A DNA stretch of 64,000 bases from an uncultured Clostridia bacterium (GTDB taxonomy: Bacteria; Bacillota; Clostridia; Oscillospirales; Ruminococcaceae): NCBI GenBank assembly GCA_947631115.1, contig CANRKB010000001.1, positions 1-64,000 of the forward strand. Reading direction: 5' to 3'. Of the stretch, positions 52,665 to 62,364 are shown piece by piece (positions within the stretch are counted from its first letter, which is position 1; the number at the start of each line of letters is the position of its first letter). The notes under the pieces are model-generated. The model worked only from the letters and a program-made list of their open reading frames with translations. It was not told the origin of the DNA and did no database searches. The translations under genes were made by a program, and so were the position numbers.

Positions 52665-54056
52665 ATGGAAAAGACAGATTTCAGTTTAAGAAAAGTTTAC
52701 GGGCAGGCAATGGCTATTGCCGTGCCTATGATGATACAAAACGGCATAACAAACGCCGTAGGGCTTGTGGACAACGTGATGGTCGGAAGCCTCGGAACGG
52801 AAGCCATAACGGCGGTTTCTATCGTCGGACAGCTTATATTTGTGTTCAATCTCGCGGTTTTCGGAGGACTTTCGGGACCCGGCATTTACGGCGCGCAATA
52901 CTACGGGCAGAAGAACACGGAGGGTTTCAGGCAGACCGTAAGAATAAAGCACTGGATAGGCATAGCCGTTCTAATAACGGGAATGTTGGCGTTTGTTTTC
53001 GGCGGCGACTTTCTTATCGACCTTTATCTTAAAGGCGAGAGCAAGGACATCGACCCCGTTCTTACGGTAGAAATAGCGAAGCGCTATATGAACATCATGC
53101 TCTGGGGGCTTCCGCCGTTTGTGATAACTCAGATCTTTGCGGGAAGCCTGCGCGAAACGGGTTCTGCGGTAAAGCCGATGATAGCGGGAGTTGTTTCGGT
53201 GGTTGTGGATATTGTCGGAAACTGGCTTTTGATTTACGGAAACCTCGGTTTTCCGAAAATGGAAGAAAGAGGAGCGGCGCTTGCGACGGTCATAGCGCGT
53301 TTTGCGGAGCTTGCGGTAATAATTATCCTTATGTATTCCACAAAGGAAAAGCACGAGTTTTTGAAGGGCTTGTACCGAAAGCTTACTGTACCCCGCGATA
53401 TTGCCGCGAAGATAATAAAAAAGGGCTTGCCTATTTTCTTTAACGAGCTTATGTGGGCGGCGGCTATTGCGTTTCTGACGCAGATATATTCGCATAGGGG
53501 AATTGAAATTGTCGCGGGGCTTAATATTTCAAACGCGCTTTGCAATCTTCTGAACGTTGTGTTCGTTTCGCTCGGAAACGCCGTCGGAATAATCATCGGG
53601 CAGACGCTCGGCGCGTCGCTGTATGAAAAGGCAAAAAAAGAAGCCTTTGCGCTTATGTGGTTTACGGGCGGAGTAAGCGCGATAATGACGATAATTCTCG
53701 TGCTTATTTCGGGAGTATTTCCCGGGGCGTATGATACGACGGCGGAAGTAAAAGATTACGCGACGCAGTTTATAATAGTGACGGCGCTGTTTTTCCCCGT
53801 TCAGGGTTTTCTGAACGCGCTTTATTTTACTTTAAGAAGCGGCGGAAAAACGCTCGTAACGTTTCTTTTCGACAGCGTGTATTCGTGGGTGATAGGAGTT
53901 CCTGCGGCGGCTTTGTTATGCACGTTTACGGACATTCCGATACTTGCGGTCTACGCTATAGTACAGGCGGCGGATCTTATAAAGGTCGCCATAGGCTGCG
54001 TGTTGATAAACAAGGGAGTATGGGTCAGCAACATAGTGGACAGTAAAACGGAGTAG
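52665..54056 (+). CDS. MATE-family efflux transporter
   Basis: A 463-residue inner-membrane protein with twelve hydrophobic segments in two similar halves, the DinF/NorM pattern. Visible family features are GQAMAIAVPMMIQNGI at the start and the second-half GLPIFFNELMWA. It exports cationic compounds by sodium or proton antiport; the substrate cannot be read from sequence. Ribosome site TGGAG. recO starts two bases after its stop. Confidence 0.9.
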   Translation: MEKTDFSLRKVYGQAMAIAVPMMIQNGITNAVGLVDNVMVGSLGTEAITAVSIVGQLIFVFNLAVFGGLSGPGIYGAQYYGQKNTEGFRQTVRIKHWIGIAVLITGMLAFVFGGDFLIDLYLKGESKDIDPVLTVEIAKRYMNIMLWGLPPFVITQIFAGSLRETGSAVKPMIAGVVSVVVDIVGNWLLIYGNLGFPKMEERGAALATVIARFAELAVIIILMYSTKEKHEFLKGLYRKLTVPRDIAAKIIKKGLPIFFNELMWAAAIAFLTQIYSHRGIEIVAGLNISNALCNLLNVVFVSLGNAVGIIIGQTLGASLYEKAKKEAFALMWFTGGVSAIMTIILVLISGVFPGAYDTTAEVKDYATQFIIVTALFFPVQGFLNALYFTLRSGGKTLVTFLFDSVYSWVIGVPAAALLCTFTDIPILAVYAIVQAADLIKVAIGCVLINKGVWVSNIVDSKTE

Positions 54057-54058
54057 TT

Positions 54059-54817
54059 ATGCTTGTAACGTATGACGGAATAGTTATCTCGCGGCGGACT
54101 GTCGGCGAAAGCGGAGTTTTTATCGACATTCTCACCGACGAGCAGGGTATTATCGAGGCTGCCGCGCACGGCGCGAACAAGATAAACAGCGACCTTTTGT
54201 CGTCGTGTTCGCTGTTTTCCTATTCAACTTTCTGCCTGAGCAAGTCAAAGCTGAGATATACAGTAAACTCGGCAAAGCCTAAATTCAGCTTTCATAAGCT
54301 GGGTTTGGACATCGAAAAGCTCGCGCTTACTTCGTATTTCGCGCAGGCGGTAAGGTTCTGCACGCCCTCGGAGCAGCCTCAGGACAGCATAGTAAGGTTT
54401 TTTGCGATCGCGCTTTATGAAATAATGAACGGGCGTTCGCTTTTCTCGGTAAAAGCGGCGTTTGAGCTGAGATACAGCGCGGAACTCGGTTTTGCGCCGA
54501 ATCTTGTCGCCTGCGATAACTGCGGCGAATACGAATGTGAAAACGGAATGTATTTTCTCCCGAAAAGCGCAAAGCTCATCTGCGCCGACTGCTTCAACAA
54601 AGATTACGAGGGAGAGCGCGAGCGGCTTTTTTCCGAAACGCTGTTCGCCATGAGAAACATAGTTTTTTCACCGCTTGAAAAGTGCTTTAAATTCAACATT
54701 CCCAAAAACGCCGAAATACAGCTTGGCGCTATATGCGAGAAATATTTCCTCGCAAGCGTGGAAAAGAGCTTTCCCGCGCTGAATTATTACAAGGGAATCA
54801 TCTCGGAATATAAATAG
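54059..54817 (+). CDS. recO: DNA repair protein RecO
   Basis: A 252-residue protein: N-terminal OB fold (GIVISRRTVGESG), helical core, and the C-terminal zinc site with CDNCGEYECENG and CADC. It loads RecA on single-stranded DNA with RecR. Two bases after the MATE gene, probably on its transcript. Confidence 0.93.
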   Translation: MLVTYDGIVISRRTVGESGVFIDILTDEQGIIEAAAHGANKINSDLLSSCSLFSYSTFCLSKSKLRYTVNSAKPKFSFHKLGLDIEKLALTSYFAQAVRFCTPSEQPQDSIVRFFAIALYEIMNGRSLFSVKAAFELRYSAELGFAPNLVACDNCGEYECENGMYFLPKSAKLICADCFNKDYEGERERLFSETLFAMRNIVFSPLEKCFKFNIPKNAEIQLGAICEKYFLASVEKSFPALNYYKGIISEYK

Positions 54818-54917
54818 ACGGCATATAATTTCCTCTATGATCCGAAATTTTAATTTATTAACAAACCGAGAAAATTTGTGTATTTTGTAAAAATGTTAAG
54901 AAAAAACAGAAAAAAAC

Positions 54918-54946
54918 TTGACAAATAGGAGAAATGATGTTACAAT
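54918..54946 (+). promoter_or_regulatory. Promoter of the DUF1508 gene
   Basis: TTGACA (54918-54923), 17-bp spacer, TACAAT (54941-54946), 49 bases before ATG. Confidence 0.82.
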
Positions 54947-54994
54947 AAAATTGCAAAGACCCTTATTCTTTATTTATGAAAGGAATGTTTTGAA

Positions 54995-55375
54995 ATGGGC
55001 AAGTTTGAAATCAAGAAAACCAAAAACGGCGGATTTATGTTCAATCTCAAAGCCGGAAACGGCGAGGTGATCGCCACAAGCGAAACCTACAACACGATCG
55101 AAGCATGCAAGAACGGCATAAAGAGCGTAGCTACAAACGCTCCCGTAGCTGCTGTTGAAGACCAGACTGTCGAGGGATACGCGACAGAGAAGAACCCGAA
55201 GTTCGAGATCTACCTTGATAAAAAGGGAGAATATCGTTTCCGCCTGAAAGCAAAGAACGGTCAGATCATTGCGACGGGCGAGGGCTATAAGGCTAAAGCA
55301 AGCTGCAAGAACGGCATCGAGAGCATAAAGAAAAATGCTGTTGACTCTAAGGTCGTTGAGGTCGAGGACAAGTAA
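54995..55375 (+). CDS. DUF1508 (YegP-type) tandem-repeat protein
   Basis: A 126-residue protein made of two copies of the ~50-residue DUF1508 module (about residues 3-50 and 69-116). Each copy has F-x-L-K-A-x-N-G-x-(V/I)-I-A-T and a CKNGI segment. YegP of E. coli has the same arrangement; the function is not established. Single-gene unit with its own promoter and terminator; AAAGGAATG ribosome site. Confidence 0.93.
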   Translation: MGKFEIKKTKNGGFMFNLKAGNGEVIATSETYNTIEACKNGIKSVATNAPVAAVEDQTVEGYATEKNPKFEIYLDKKGEYRFRLKAKNGQIIATGEGYKAKASCKNGIESIKKNAVDSKVVEVEDK

Positions 55376-55399
55376 GCGTTTATACATACAGTTTAATAA

Positions 55400-55885
55400 A
55401 ATCAAGAGGTAAGAGTTTTGCGGAACGTCCGTTCCATAAGCTCTTACCTCTTTTGTCAGTATACAGTGTACGCGTTGAACGCTTCGCGTGCAACGCTATG
55501 TACAGTAGTCAGTAATAGTCGAAAAGAAGTCCTCTCATTTATCACTTTTTGAATAGCTTAGCGTTTTTTCTTTCCCGCTCAAAGGTAAATGCAATTCTAA
55601 GGTTGTTTCTCGCTCAACACCTCTCCTAAGATTGCCGTTTCAAAGCACGGCTTTGAAACGGCAATGCGGGGAAAACTCTTGTTTTCCCCGCACCCTTTAG
55701 CGCCTAGCTAGCGCCGTTTCGCGGCTTCGCCGCGACCAGAGGGGAAAAATTTTTTGAAAAAAATTTTTCCCCTCTGGACTCCCCTTTCAAAAAACTTTCG
55801 TGCGCCCGCCCGTCAAATCGTTTGAACCGAAATGCGTTTCGCCGCTCATAACAGTTTCTAGCCTCTAGCTTCTAGCTTCTAGCCT
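55400..55885. repeat. Composite intergenic repeat between DUF1508 gene and asnB
   Basis: No gene. Same order as the 40.1 kb copy: 'ggttgtttctcgctcaac' module (55600-55620), TTTCAAAGCACGGCTTTGAAA palindrome (55638-55660), GCGGGGAAAAC / GTTTTCCCCGC hairpin, CGCGGCTTCGCCGCG palindrome, long hairpin CCAGAGGGG...CCCCTCTGG (55736-55777), 'cgtcaaatcgtttgaaccg' module, and a TAGAGGC/TAGAAGC array (55856-55890) that supplies the asnB stop. Confidence 0.82.
55404..55457 (+). terminator. Terminator built from repeat units
   Basis: AAGAGGTAAGAG (55404-55415) and CTCTTACCTCTT (55441-55452) form a perfect 12-bp stem with an inner CGGAACG / CGTTCC stem, then TTGTC. The arms are WAGAGGT units in opposite directions. 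Confidence 0.72.
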
Positions 55886-57709
55886 CTAGCTGCTGACCTC
55901 CACATCATACCTCTCCATCCAATACTCTATCTGCAAAAAGTATGCGTATATCTGCGGTACGGTCATAAGCTGCCCGTACCAATTCTTCTTAAACGACGCG
56001 CCGTTTGTTTCAAGCATTTCCCTGAGCGCTCTTTCATTTACAAGCTCCGTAAGCCTGCATTCTCCGCTGTCTAAAAGCGTTTTCAGCTTTTCCGAAAGAA
56101 GCTCCATGTAGTTGGGATTGTGAGTCTTGGGATACGGCGACTTCTTCCGCCATAAAACGTCTTCGGGCAATACCCCCGTCATCGCATAGCGCACCAGCCC
56201 CTTTTCCCGCTCGCGGTAATTTTTGAATTTCGTCGGGATATTATAAGCGTATTCAACAAGCCTGTAGTCGCAGAAAGGTACTCTCACTTCAAGCCCGTGC
56301 GCCATGCTCATTCTGTCTTTTCTGTCAAGAAGAGTCGCCATAAAATATTCAAGATTAAGAATGAACATCTCCCTCATTCTGCGGTCGTCCGCATTCTCCC
56401 CGTCAAGATATTCAACATCTTCAAGACACCGTTCATATGACTTTCTAACAAAAGCCTCCGCTTCTTTTGCGCTCATCGGTTCTTTCATAAGCTGCGCTCT
56501 TTCGGGAACGCTCGTTGCCCACGGAAATCCGTCATAGTGCAAAACTTCGGGTCTATGATACCAGGGATAGCCGCCGAATATCTCGTCCGCGCATTCTCCC
56601 GATACCGCGACGGAATGTGTTTTCTTTATCTCGCGGCAGAACAGATAAAGCGAGCTGTCAACGTCCGCCATTCCCGGAAGATCCCTCGCATAAGCCGCGT
56701 CTTTGAGCGCCTGTGCAAGCGCGGGAGTATCAAGCTCCACTCCCTTATGATCCGAGTTTATAAACTTTGCCATTTCGGCTACATACGGAGCGTCCTCGTC
56801 GGGCTGAAAAGAGCTTGCGTGAAAATTTACGCGGTTGTTTTTGTAGTCGATTGAATAGGTCACAAGCTTTTCTCCGCGGCTTTCATATTCTTTGGCGGCA
56901 ATTGCCGAAATAACGGAGCTGTCGAGTCCTCCCGATAAAAACGTGCAAAGCGGAACATCGCTTATAAGCTGGCGTTTTACCGCGTCAAAAATAAGCTCGC
57001 GCGTATGCTCGGCAGTCTCTTCAAAGTTTTCACCGTGGGCTTTGGCGGTAACTTTCCAATAGCGTTTTATCTTCAGCCCGTCTCTTGAAAACACCGCATA
57101 ATGCGCCGCAGGCAGATCGCTTATATCCCTGAAAACTCCGCTTCCAACAATTCTCGCAGGACCTATCAGCATTATCTCTGCCGCGCCCTCTTTGGTTATC
57201 ACGGGCTTTATTTCCGGGTGCATTAAAAGCGACTTTATCTCGCTCGCAAAAACAATTCCTCCGCTTGTCTTCGCATAAAACAGCGGCTTTACGCCTATCC
57301 TGTCGCGCGCAAGAAACAGCGTTTGCGTCCGTTTGTTCCATACTGCGAACGCAAATATTCCGTTAAAAAGTTCGAGGCATTTTTCCCCGTATTCGGCAAA
57401 TGCTTTAAGCACGACCTCCGTGTCCGAGTGACCCGCAAATTCATAGCCTTTTTTCAGAAGCTCCTTTCGTATATCCTCCGTGTTATACAGCTCTCCGTTG
57501 TATATAAGCGTATAGTCACCGAAGCTCATGGGCTGTTTCCCGTTTTCGGGGTCGATTACAATAAGCCTGCGGTGTGCGAAGCCTACATTGTCGTCAAAAT
57601 AAAAGCCCTTGTCGTCGGGTCCTCTGGGAGCGAGCGCCTCGCTCATTTTTTCGAGAAGTTCTCTTTTCACCTTGTTTTTAAAATCAATTTCCCCTGCAAT
57701 TCCACACAT
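55886..57709 (-). CDS. asnB: Asparagine synthetase (glutamine-hydrolysing)
   Basis: A 607-residue two-domain enzyme. Cys2 (MCGIAGEID) is the glutaminase nucleophile. The synthetase domain has the pyrophosphate loop FLSGGLDSSVISA and SGECADEIFGGYPWY. It makes asparagine from aspartate, glutamine and ATP. Monocistronic, AAGGGTG ribosome site. The final TAG lies in a TAGAGGC 7-bp array, so the repeat sets the C-terminus VEVSS. Confidence 0.95.
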   Translation of the reverse strand: MCGIAGEIDFKNKVKRELLEKMSEALAPRGPDDKGFYFDDNVGFAHRRLIVIDPENGKQPMSFGDYTLIYNGELYNTEDIRKELLKKGYEFAGHSDTEVVLKAFAEYGEKCLELFNGIFAFAVWNKRTQTLFLARDRIGVKPLFYAKTSGGIVFASEIKSLLMHPEIKPVITKEGAAEIMLIGPARIVGSGVFRDISDLPAAHYAVFSRDGLKIKRYWKVTAKAHGENFEETAEHTRELIFDAVKRQLISDVPLCTFLSGGLDSSVISAIAAKEYESRGEKLVTYSIDYKNNRVNFHASSFQPDEDAPYVAEMAKFINSDHKGVELDTPALAQALKDAAYARDLPGMADVDSSLYLFCREIKKTHSVAVSGECADEIFGGYPWYHRPEVLHYDGFPWATSVPERAQLMKEPMSAKEAEAFVRKSYERCLEDVEYLDGENADDRRMREMFILNLEYFMATLLDRKDRMSMAHGLEVRVPFCDYRLVEYAYNIPTKFKNYREREKGLVRYAMTGVLPEDVLWRKKSPYPKTHNPNYMELLSEKLKTLLDSGECRLTELVNERALREMLETNGASFKKNWYGQLMTVPQIYAYFLQIEYWMERYDVEVSS

Positions 57710-57818
57710 ACTATCACCCTTTCATAAAGCTTTGAATTTACAGCCCGTGCCGGTTGTTTTATGTTAAATCCCCGACACGGCGCTGTAAAAGATTATTCGA
57801 TTCGCCGAACTTTCGGTT

Positions 57819-58958
57819 TCACTTCTTTAATTTTCCCAAAGTCCATAAGAGCGCGTTTACTTCGTTTTCATTATTGAACGCCGACGGCGAAAAGCGTATC
57901 GTGCCGCCGTCGATCGTGCCGAGCTTTTTATGGCAGAGCGGCGCGCAGTGAAGTCCCGCGCGAAGACAAAATCCGTTATCCGACAGATACCCCGCGCCGT
58001 CCGAAGCGCTCATGTTCTTTATGTTGAACGAAACCACGGGAGCGTACTTTCCCCGATTCGTTTCGTTTATGTCATTGTACAGCGTTATGTTTCCGAGCTG
58101 TTTTGCGCCCGCGCAGAATTTTCTGCACAATGAAAGCTCGTGCGAGAGTATGACTTCGGGAGTTTTGGCTTTTACAAACTCAACTCCTTTTCCGAGAGCT
58201 ATAACCCCCGCCGTGTTTATCGTTCCGCTCTCAAAACGGTCGGGCATGAAATCGGGCTGTAAAATGCTTTCGGAGGCGCTCCCCGTGCCGCCCTCAATAA
58301 TTGTTTTAAGAGGAAATTTTCCGTCGGTTATCATAAGCCCCGTTCCCATGGGACCGTAAAGCCCCTTGTGTCCTGCCGCGCAGAGAATGTTTATACCGTT
58401 TTTCATTTTCAAAGGCAATACTCCCGCTCCCTGCGCCGCGTCCACAATAAAACAGATGTTGTGCTTTCGGCAAATTCCGGCAAGATCCGATAATGGATTT
58501 CTTTTCCCGGTAACGTTGCTTGCGGCGGTGCAGACAAGAGCGACGGTGTTTTTTCTTATCGCCCGCTCGGCGTTTCTGACTGTCTGCTCGTCGTCGCCTG
58601 TCGTTTCAAATACCGTGCAGCTCCCGCCGTATTCGCGAACTGCGGCATAGACGGGGCGGGATACGGCGTTATGTTCGATGTCGCTCATAACAAAATGACA
58701 GCCGCGCCGCGCCACGCCTTTTATGGCAAAATTCAGAGCTGTCGTACAGTTCAGTGTAAAAACAGTGTTTTCAACTTCTCCGCCGAAAAACTCCGCGCAA
58801 ATCTCGCGCGAACGGTAGACTGCTTCGGCGGTCTTTACCGAGAAAGCATGACCTGAGCGACCCGGGTTTGCGCCGTAAAAGCCCAGTGCTTTCTGCCATG
58901 TTTCATATACCGACCGCGGCTTTGGATAAGTCGTCGCGGCGTTGTCAAGATATATCAC
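57819..58958 (-). CDS. Cysteine desulfurase-family PLP enzyme
   Basis: A 379-residue class V aminotransferase-fold enzyme. LDNAATTYPKP, the PLP His/Asp region IVDAAQGAG, PLP-Lys in AAGHKGLYGPMGTG, and the catalytic Cys in LRAGLHCAPLCH. It belongs with the csd-like desulfurases paired with DUF3343. Start GTG 58958 has GGAG 6 bases upstream and lies inside the end of the DUF3343 gene (14-base overlap). It mobilises sulfur, possibly selenium, from cysteine or selenocysteine. No iron-sulfur scaffold gene is next to it. Confidence 0.88.
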   Translation of the reverse strand: MIYLDNAATTYPKPRSVYETWQKALGFYGANPGRSGHAFSVKTAEAVYRSREICAEFFGGEVENTVFTLNCTTALNFAIKGVARRGCHFVMSDIEHNAVSRPVYAAVREYGGSCTVFETTGDDEQTVRNAERAIRKNTVALVCTAASNVTGKRNPLSDLAGICRKHNICFIVDAAQGAGVLPLKMKNGINILCAAGHKGLYGPMGTGLMITDGKFPLKTIIEGGTGSASESILQPDFMPDRFESGTINTAGVIALGKGVEFVKAKTPEVILSHELSLCRKFCAGAKQLGNITLYNDINETNRGKYAPVVSFNIKNMSASDGAGYLSDNGFCLRAGLHCAPLCHKKLGTIDGGTIRFSPSAFNNENEVNALLWTLGKLKK

Positions 58959-59148
58959 AATTAACTCCGATCTTTTTGAGCAGAGCGCAAACCTCTGCTC
59001 TGTCCGCGCCCGAAATTTTCAGCGCAAACCCGCAGCCGTATTTTTTATTTGTCGAGCGTATTATCATGCTGCGGATATTTTGCTTCATCAGGAAGTTGTG
59101 AGCTTTCTGCGCGGTCGTGAATGATTTTATGTAAATACTGTAAGGCAT
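58945..59148 (-). CDS. DUF3343 protein, putative sulfur/selenium carrier
   Basis: A 67-residue protein with a small ferredoxin-like-fold pattern: YSIYIKSFTTAQKAHNFL, GCGFALKI and a conserved pair of cysteines (GCGF and EVCALL). DUF3343 members are often called putative Se/S carriers and sit with YedF/YedE and csd-type desulfurases. The tight overlap with the desulfurase gene supports a donor-acceptor pair. ATG 59148 has AAGGAG 9 bases upstream; the longer frame begins further out without a site. Confidence 0.8.
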   Translation of the reverse strand: MPYSIYIKSFTTAQKAHNFLMKQNIRSMIIRSTNKKYGCGFALKISGADRAEVCALLKKIGVNCDIS

Positions 59149-59219
59149 AATTATTTTCTCCTTGTGTTGCATTGAAAGCGCAAATATGTATTTTTAGTTT
59201 GTATAGAAAGTCTCTTTTC

Positions 59220-60010
59220 AAAGTTCGTGGAGGCTAAAACATTTTAGAAGTAGGTGTTAAAAAACTGTTCCCTTATTTCTAACCTCCGGAAGGGCGGGTC
59301 GCAGGGCGCGCCTGCGCCCCGAAATTCCCCCTTCCCCATCTAGAGGTTAGAAGTTAGAGGTAAGAGGTTAGAGTTTTAGAGGAAAAGTGGTTTTATACCC
59401 GAAACAAATTCTAGCTTCCAGCTTCTTCCTCTATACTTCAAACAAATTTATCTTCCGAAAGTACCCCGAATTTCTTACCTCTTACATCTTGTCTCTAACC
59501 TCTAGAAGGGCGAGTAAACGTAATTTAAAGAAACAACGTTTGAAAAAAACCGGAAAGAGTTTTTATACAAGCTGTATTTTAAATTGCATAATTATAAACA
59601 CATTAACGCTCGGAGCATTATATGCATTCAGAATGAACGTTGTCACGCGACAGATCGACAGTTTAAATTCGTGACAATATCGAAAATTTCGCTCGGCAAA
59701 GCCACTTATGAGAAAAAAGAGCCGGCTTGTATAAAAACTATTTGTGGTTCTTTTTAAAACATTATTTGTCTAAATAACACTTACTCGCCCTATCCCCCTG
59801 CCCCCTTCCCCGAAGGGGAAGGGGGAAAGTTGCGGGGACTTCGTCCCCGCAGCCCCTGCTTACGGAGTTTAAACATAAGATATAATTTGAGAATAAAAAT
59901 ATTTGATGTTTGGAGAAAAAGGTTTTATATACACTATGCCCCTTGTGAGGAAAAGCGCGTAAAAGCTCGAAAAATCCCGTGGATTTAACCGCCCGTTTTC
60001 GCATAACTTT
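59220..60010. repeat. Two adjacent composite intergenic repeats
   Basis: No gene. 59280-59340 holds a partial GC block; 59340-59385 and 59478-59507 are facing WAGAGGT arrays that enclose inner TAGAAGC-type units, the same arrangement as 3990-4216. 59510-59580 and 59725-59800 carry the 'agtttttatacaag' module in opposite orientations. The CCCCCTTCCCC / GGGGAAGGGGG hairpin lies at 59801-59826. Confidence 0.75.
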
Positions 60011-60063
60011 TTATCAGACGGCTCATAATAGAATTATCCAAAATTTTCAAGCGAGGTGTTTTT

Positions 60064-62361
60064 ATGGGAAATTCTGATATGCCCGCATTTTCCGCCGAGG
60101 CGTCGGGCGCGCTTTCAAACGCCGTAGCGATCGCAGGGCAAATGGGTCATAAATATGTGGGCAGCGAACATTTGCTCTGCGCTTTGGCAAAAGATCCCGA
60201 AAGCGCGGCAGGCGTCGCTTTGGCGCGCGAGGGCGTTCAGTTCAGAAAACTCGTTATGGCGCTTAAAGAAAGAGCGGGTTTATCTCATGCGTCGGAACTT
60301 TGCGAAAAGGATTTTTCGCCGCGATTAAGAAAACTGCTCTCGGCGGCAAGAAGCGCCGCTTCTTCAAGGGGCGACAATTTTGTCGGAACGGAGCATATCC
60401 TTATAGCAATGCTTTCCGACCGCGATTGCGCGGCTTATTCAATGTTATCCGAACAGGGAGTGAAATTCTGCTCGGAGATAGGCGCGAAAAGAAACGAGCC
60501 GTCCTGCTTTGACCAGCAGGACAACAAAACGAAAAAGTCCGAACGCAGGGGAGATCTTCCCGCGCTTTGCAGATACGGAGCGGAACTTACCGCTTTGGCA
60601 AGAGAGGGAAAGCTAGATCCCGTTGTAGAGCGCGACGCGGAGATCGAGCGCGTTGTGCAGATATTGTTAAGACGAAGCAAGAACAACCCTTGCCTTATAG
60701 GCGAGGCGGGAGTAGGTAAAACAGCGGTAGTCGAGGGCTTTGCGCAGAAGATAACATCGGGGAGCGTTCCCGACGAACTTTTAGACAAGCGGGTTTTTTC
60801 GGTAGACCTGGCGGCTTGTCTGTCGGGAGCGAAATACCGCGGAGATTTTGAGGAGCGTCTTAAGAGTATCCTTGATGAAGCGGCTTCTAACCCAAACGTC
60901 ATTCTTTTTATTGACGAAATTCATATGATAGTCGGCACGGGCGCGGCGGAGGGAGCGATAGATGCGGCAAGCATTTTAAAGCCCCAGCTTGCGCGCGGAA
61001 AGATAACGCTTATCGGCGCGACAACGACCGACGAATACCGCCGCATAATAGAAAAAGACAGCGCTTTAGAGCGTCGTTTTCAGCCCGTATGCGTAGAACA
61101 GCCCAACTTGCGGCAGACCGTAAGGATATTGAATGGTCTGCGCCCGAGACTTGAAGACCACCACCGCGCGATAATAACCGACCGCGCCATAGAAGCGGCA
61201 GTAAAACTGTCCGAGCGTTATATAAACGACAGAAAGCTTCCCGACAAAGCCATTGACCTGCTCGACGAGGCGGCGGCTAATGCCAGAACTCGCAGGATAA
61301 TCGAAAAACCGACTCTCTTCCGCGCGGTAAAAGAGCAGATAAGGCGCGAAAGAGTAGTGGTAGACGAAAGCGACGTTGCGCGCGCCGCAGCGGCTATAAC
61401 GGGAATACCCGCGGAAAGGCTCACCGAGGACGAAAGCGAAAAGCTCATAAATCTTGAATTTATGCTCTCGCAGAGAGTTATCGGTCAGGAAAAAGCCGTT
61501 TCTCTTGCCGCAAAGGCTATACGCCGCGGCAGAGCGGGACTTTGCGACCCGAACCGCCCTATAGGCTCGTTTTTCTTTCTCGGACAGACGGGAGTAGGAA
61601 AGACCGAGCTATGCAAAGCGCTTGCAGAAGCGGTCTTCGGCGACAGAAAAAGGCTTTTGAGATATGATATGTCCGAGTTTGCCGAACGTCATTCGGTGTC
61701 GAAACTTATAGGTTCTCCTCCCGGATACGCGGGCTGCGAACAGGAGGGCAGACTGGTAAAGGAAGTGAGGTCAAATCCCTATTCGGTCGTATTGTTTGAC
61801 GAGGCGGAAAAAGCTCACCCCGATGTTCTCAATATCCTTTTGCAGATACTCGAGGACGGAAGACTAACATCCGCCGACGGCAGGAGCGCGGATTTTACGA
61901 ACACTATCGTCATACTCACGGGTAATGTCGGAGCGGAGGAGCTTGAACGAAAGTCCGTCGGTTTCGGAAAAAACACTTCCGACAACTCCGATGTGATAAA
62001 GGCGCTGAAAAAGCAGTTCCGACCGGAACTGCTCAACAGGATAGACAACATCATCGTGTTTGAAAAACTGACAAACGAAAATATGGAAAAAATATGTCGG
62101 AAACTTCTTGACGGAGTAGCGCAAAGAGCCATGCACAGCGGCATAGAGCTTTCGTTTGACGAAAGCGCCGTAAAGGCGCTCTGCCGAAGATCGCTAGACG
62201 AGAATATGGGCGCAAGACCGCTCCGCCGCGAGATAACGGCAAAAATAGAAGATATGCTCGGCGGCAAAATAATTTCGGGAGAGATACCCCAAAAGTCAAA
62301 AGCCGAAATCTTCGCAGAGGGCGAAAATTTCGGCGTCAGGATACTTGCCAATAACCGTTAA
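60064..62361 (+). CDS. clpA: ClpA-type AAA+ unfoldase (Clp family)
   Basis: A 765-residue protein. N-terminal double Clp repeat (about residues 1-150), first AAA+ module with GEAGVGKT and ALERRFQP, second with [10 protein letters not shown] and the tail that bears VGFGKN, a tripeptide loop of the kind docking on ClpP. Between the modules only a short linker is present; the ~60-residue M domain with a UVR motif, typical of ClpC in Gram-positives, is missing, which gives a ClpA-like plan. No ctsR-mcsA-mcsB beside it. Convergent with spoIVB, only 3 bases between the stops. Confidence 0.88.
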   Translation: MGNSDMPAFSAEASGALSNAVAIAGQMGHKYVGSEHLLCALAKDPESAAGVALAREGVQFRKLVMALKERAGLSHASELCEKDFSPRLRKLLSAARSAASSRGDNFVGTEHILIAMLSDRDCAAYSMLSEQGVKFCSEIGAKRNEPSCFDQQDNKTKKSERRGDLPALCRYGAELTALAREGKLDPVVERDAEIERVVQILLRRSKNNPCLIGEAGVGKTAVVEGFAQKITSGSVPDELLDKRVFSVDLAACLSGAKYRGDFEERLKSILDEAASNPNVILFIDEIHMIVGTGAAEGAIDAASILKPQLARGKITLIGATTTDEYRRIIEKDSALERRFQPVCVEQPNLRQTVRILNGLRPRLEDHHRAIITDRAIEAAVKLSERYINDRKLPDKAIDLLDEAAANARTRRIIEKPTLFRAVKEQIRRERVVVDESDVARAAAAITGIPAERLTEDESEKLINLEFMLSQRVIGQEKAVSLAAKAIRRGRAGLCDPNRPIGSFFFLGQTGVGKTELCKALAEAVFGDRKRLLRYDMSEFAERHSVSKLIGSPPGYAGCEQEGRLVKEVRSNPYSVVLFDEAEKAHPDVLNILLQILEDGRLTSADGRSADFTNTIVILTGNVGAEELERKSVGFGKNTSDNSDVIKALKKQFRPELLNRIDNIIVFEKLTNENMEKICRKLLDGVAQRAMHSGIELSFDESAVKALCRRSLDENMGARPLRREITAKIEDMLGGKIISGEIPQKSKAEIFAEGENFGVRILANNR

Positions 62362-62364
62362 AGT

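Noticed and set aside
59387..59674. Frame of 95 codons near 59.5 kb
   Set aside because: Lies entirely in composite-repeat sequence that recurs elsewhere with shifted frames.
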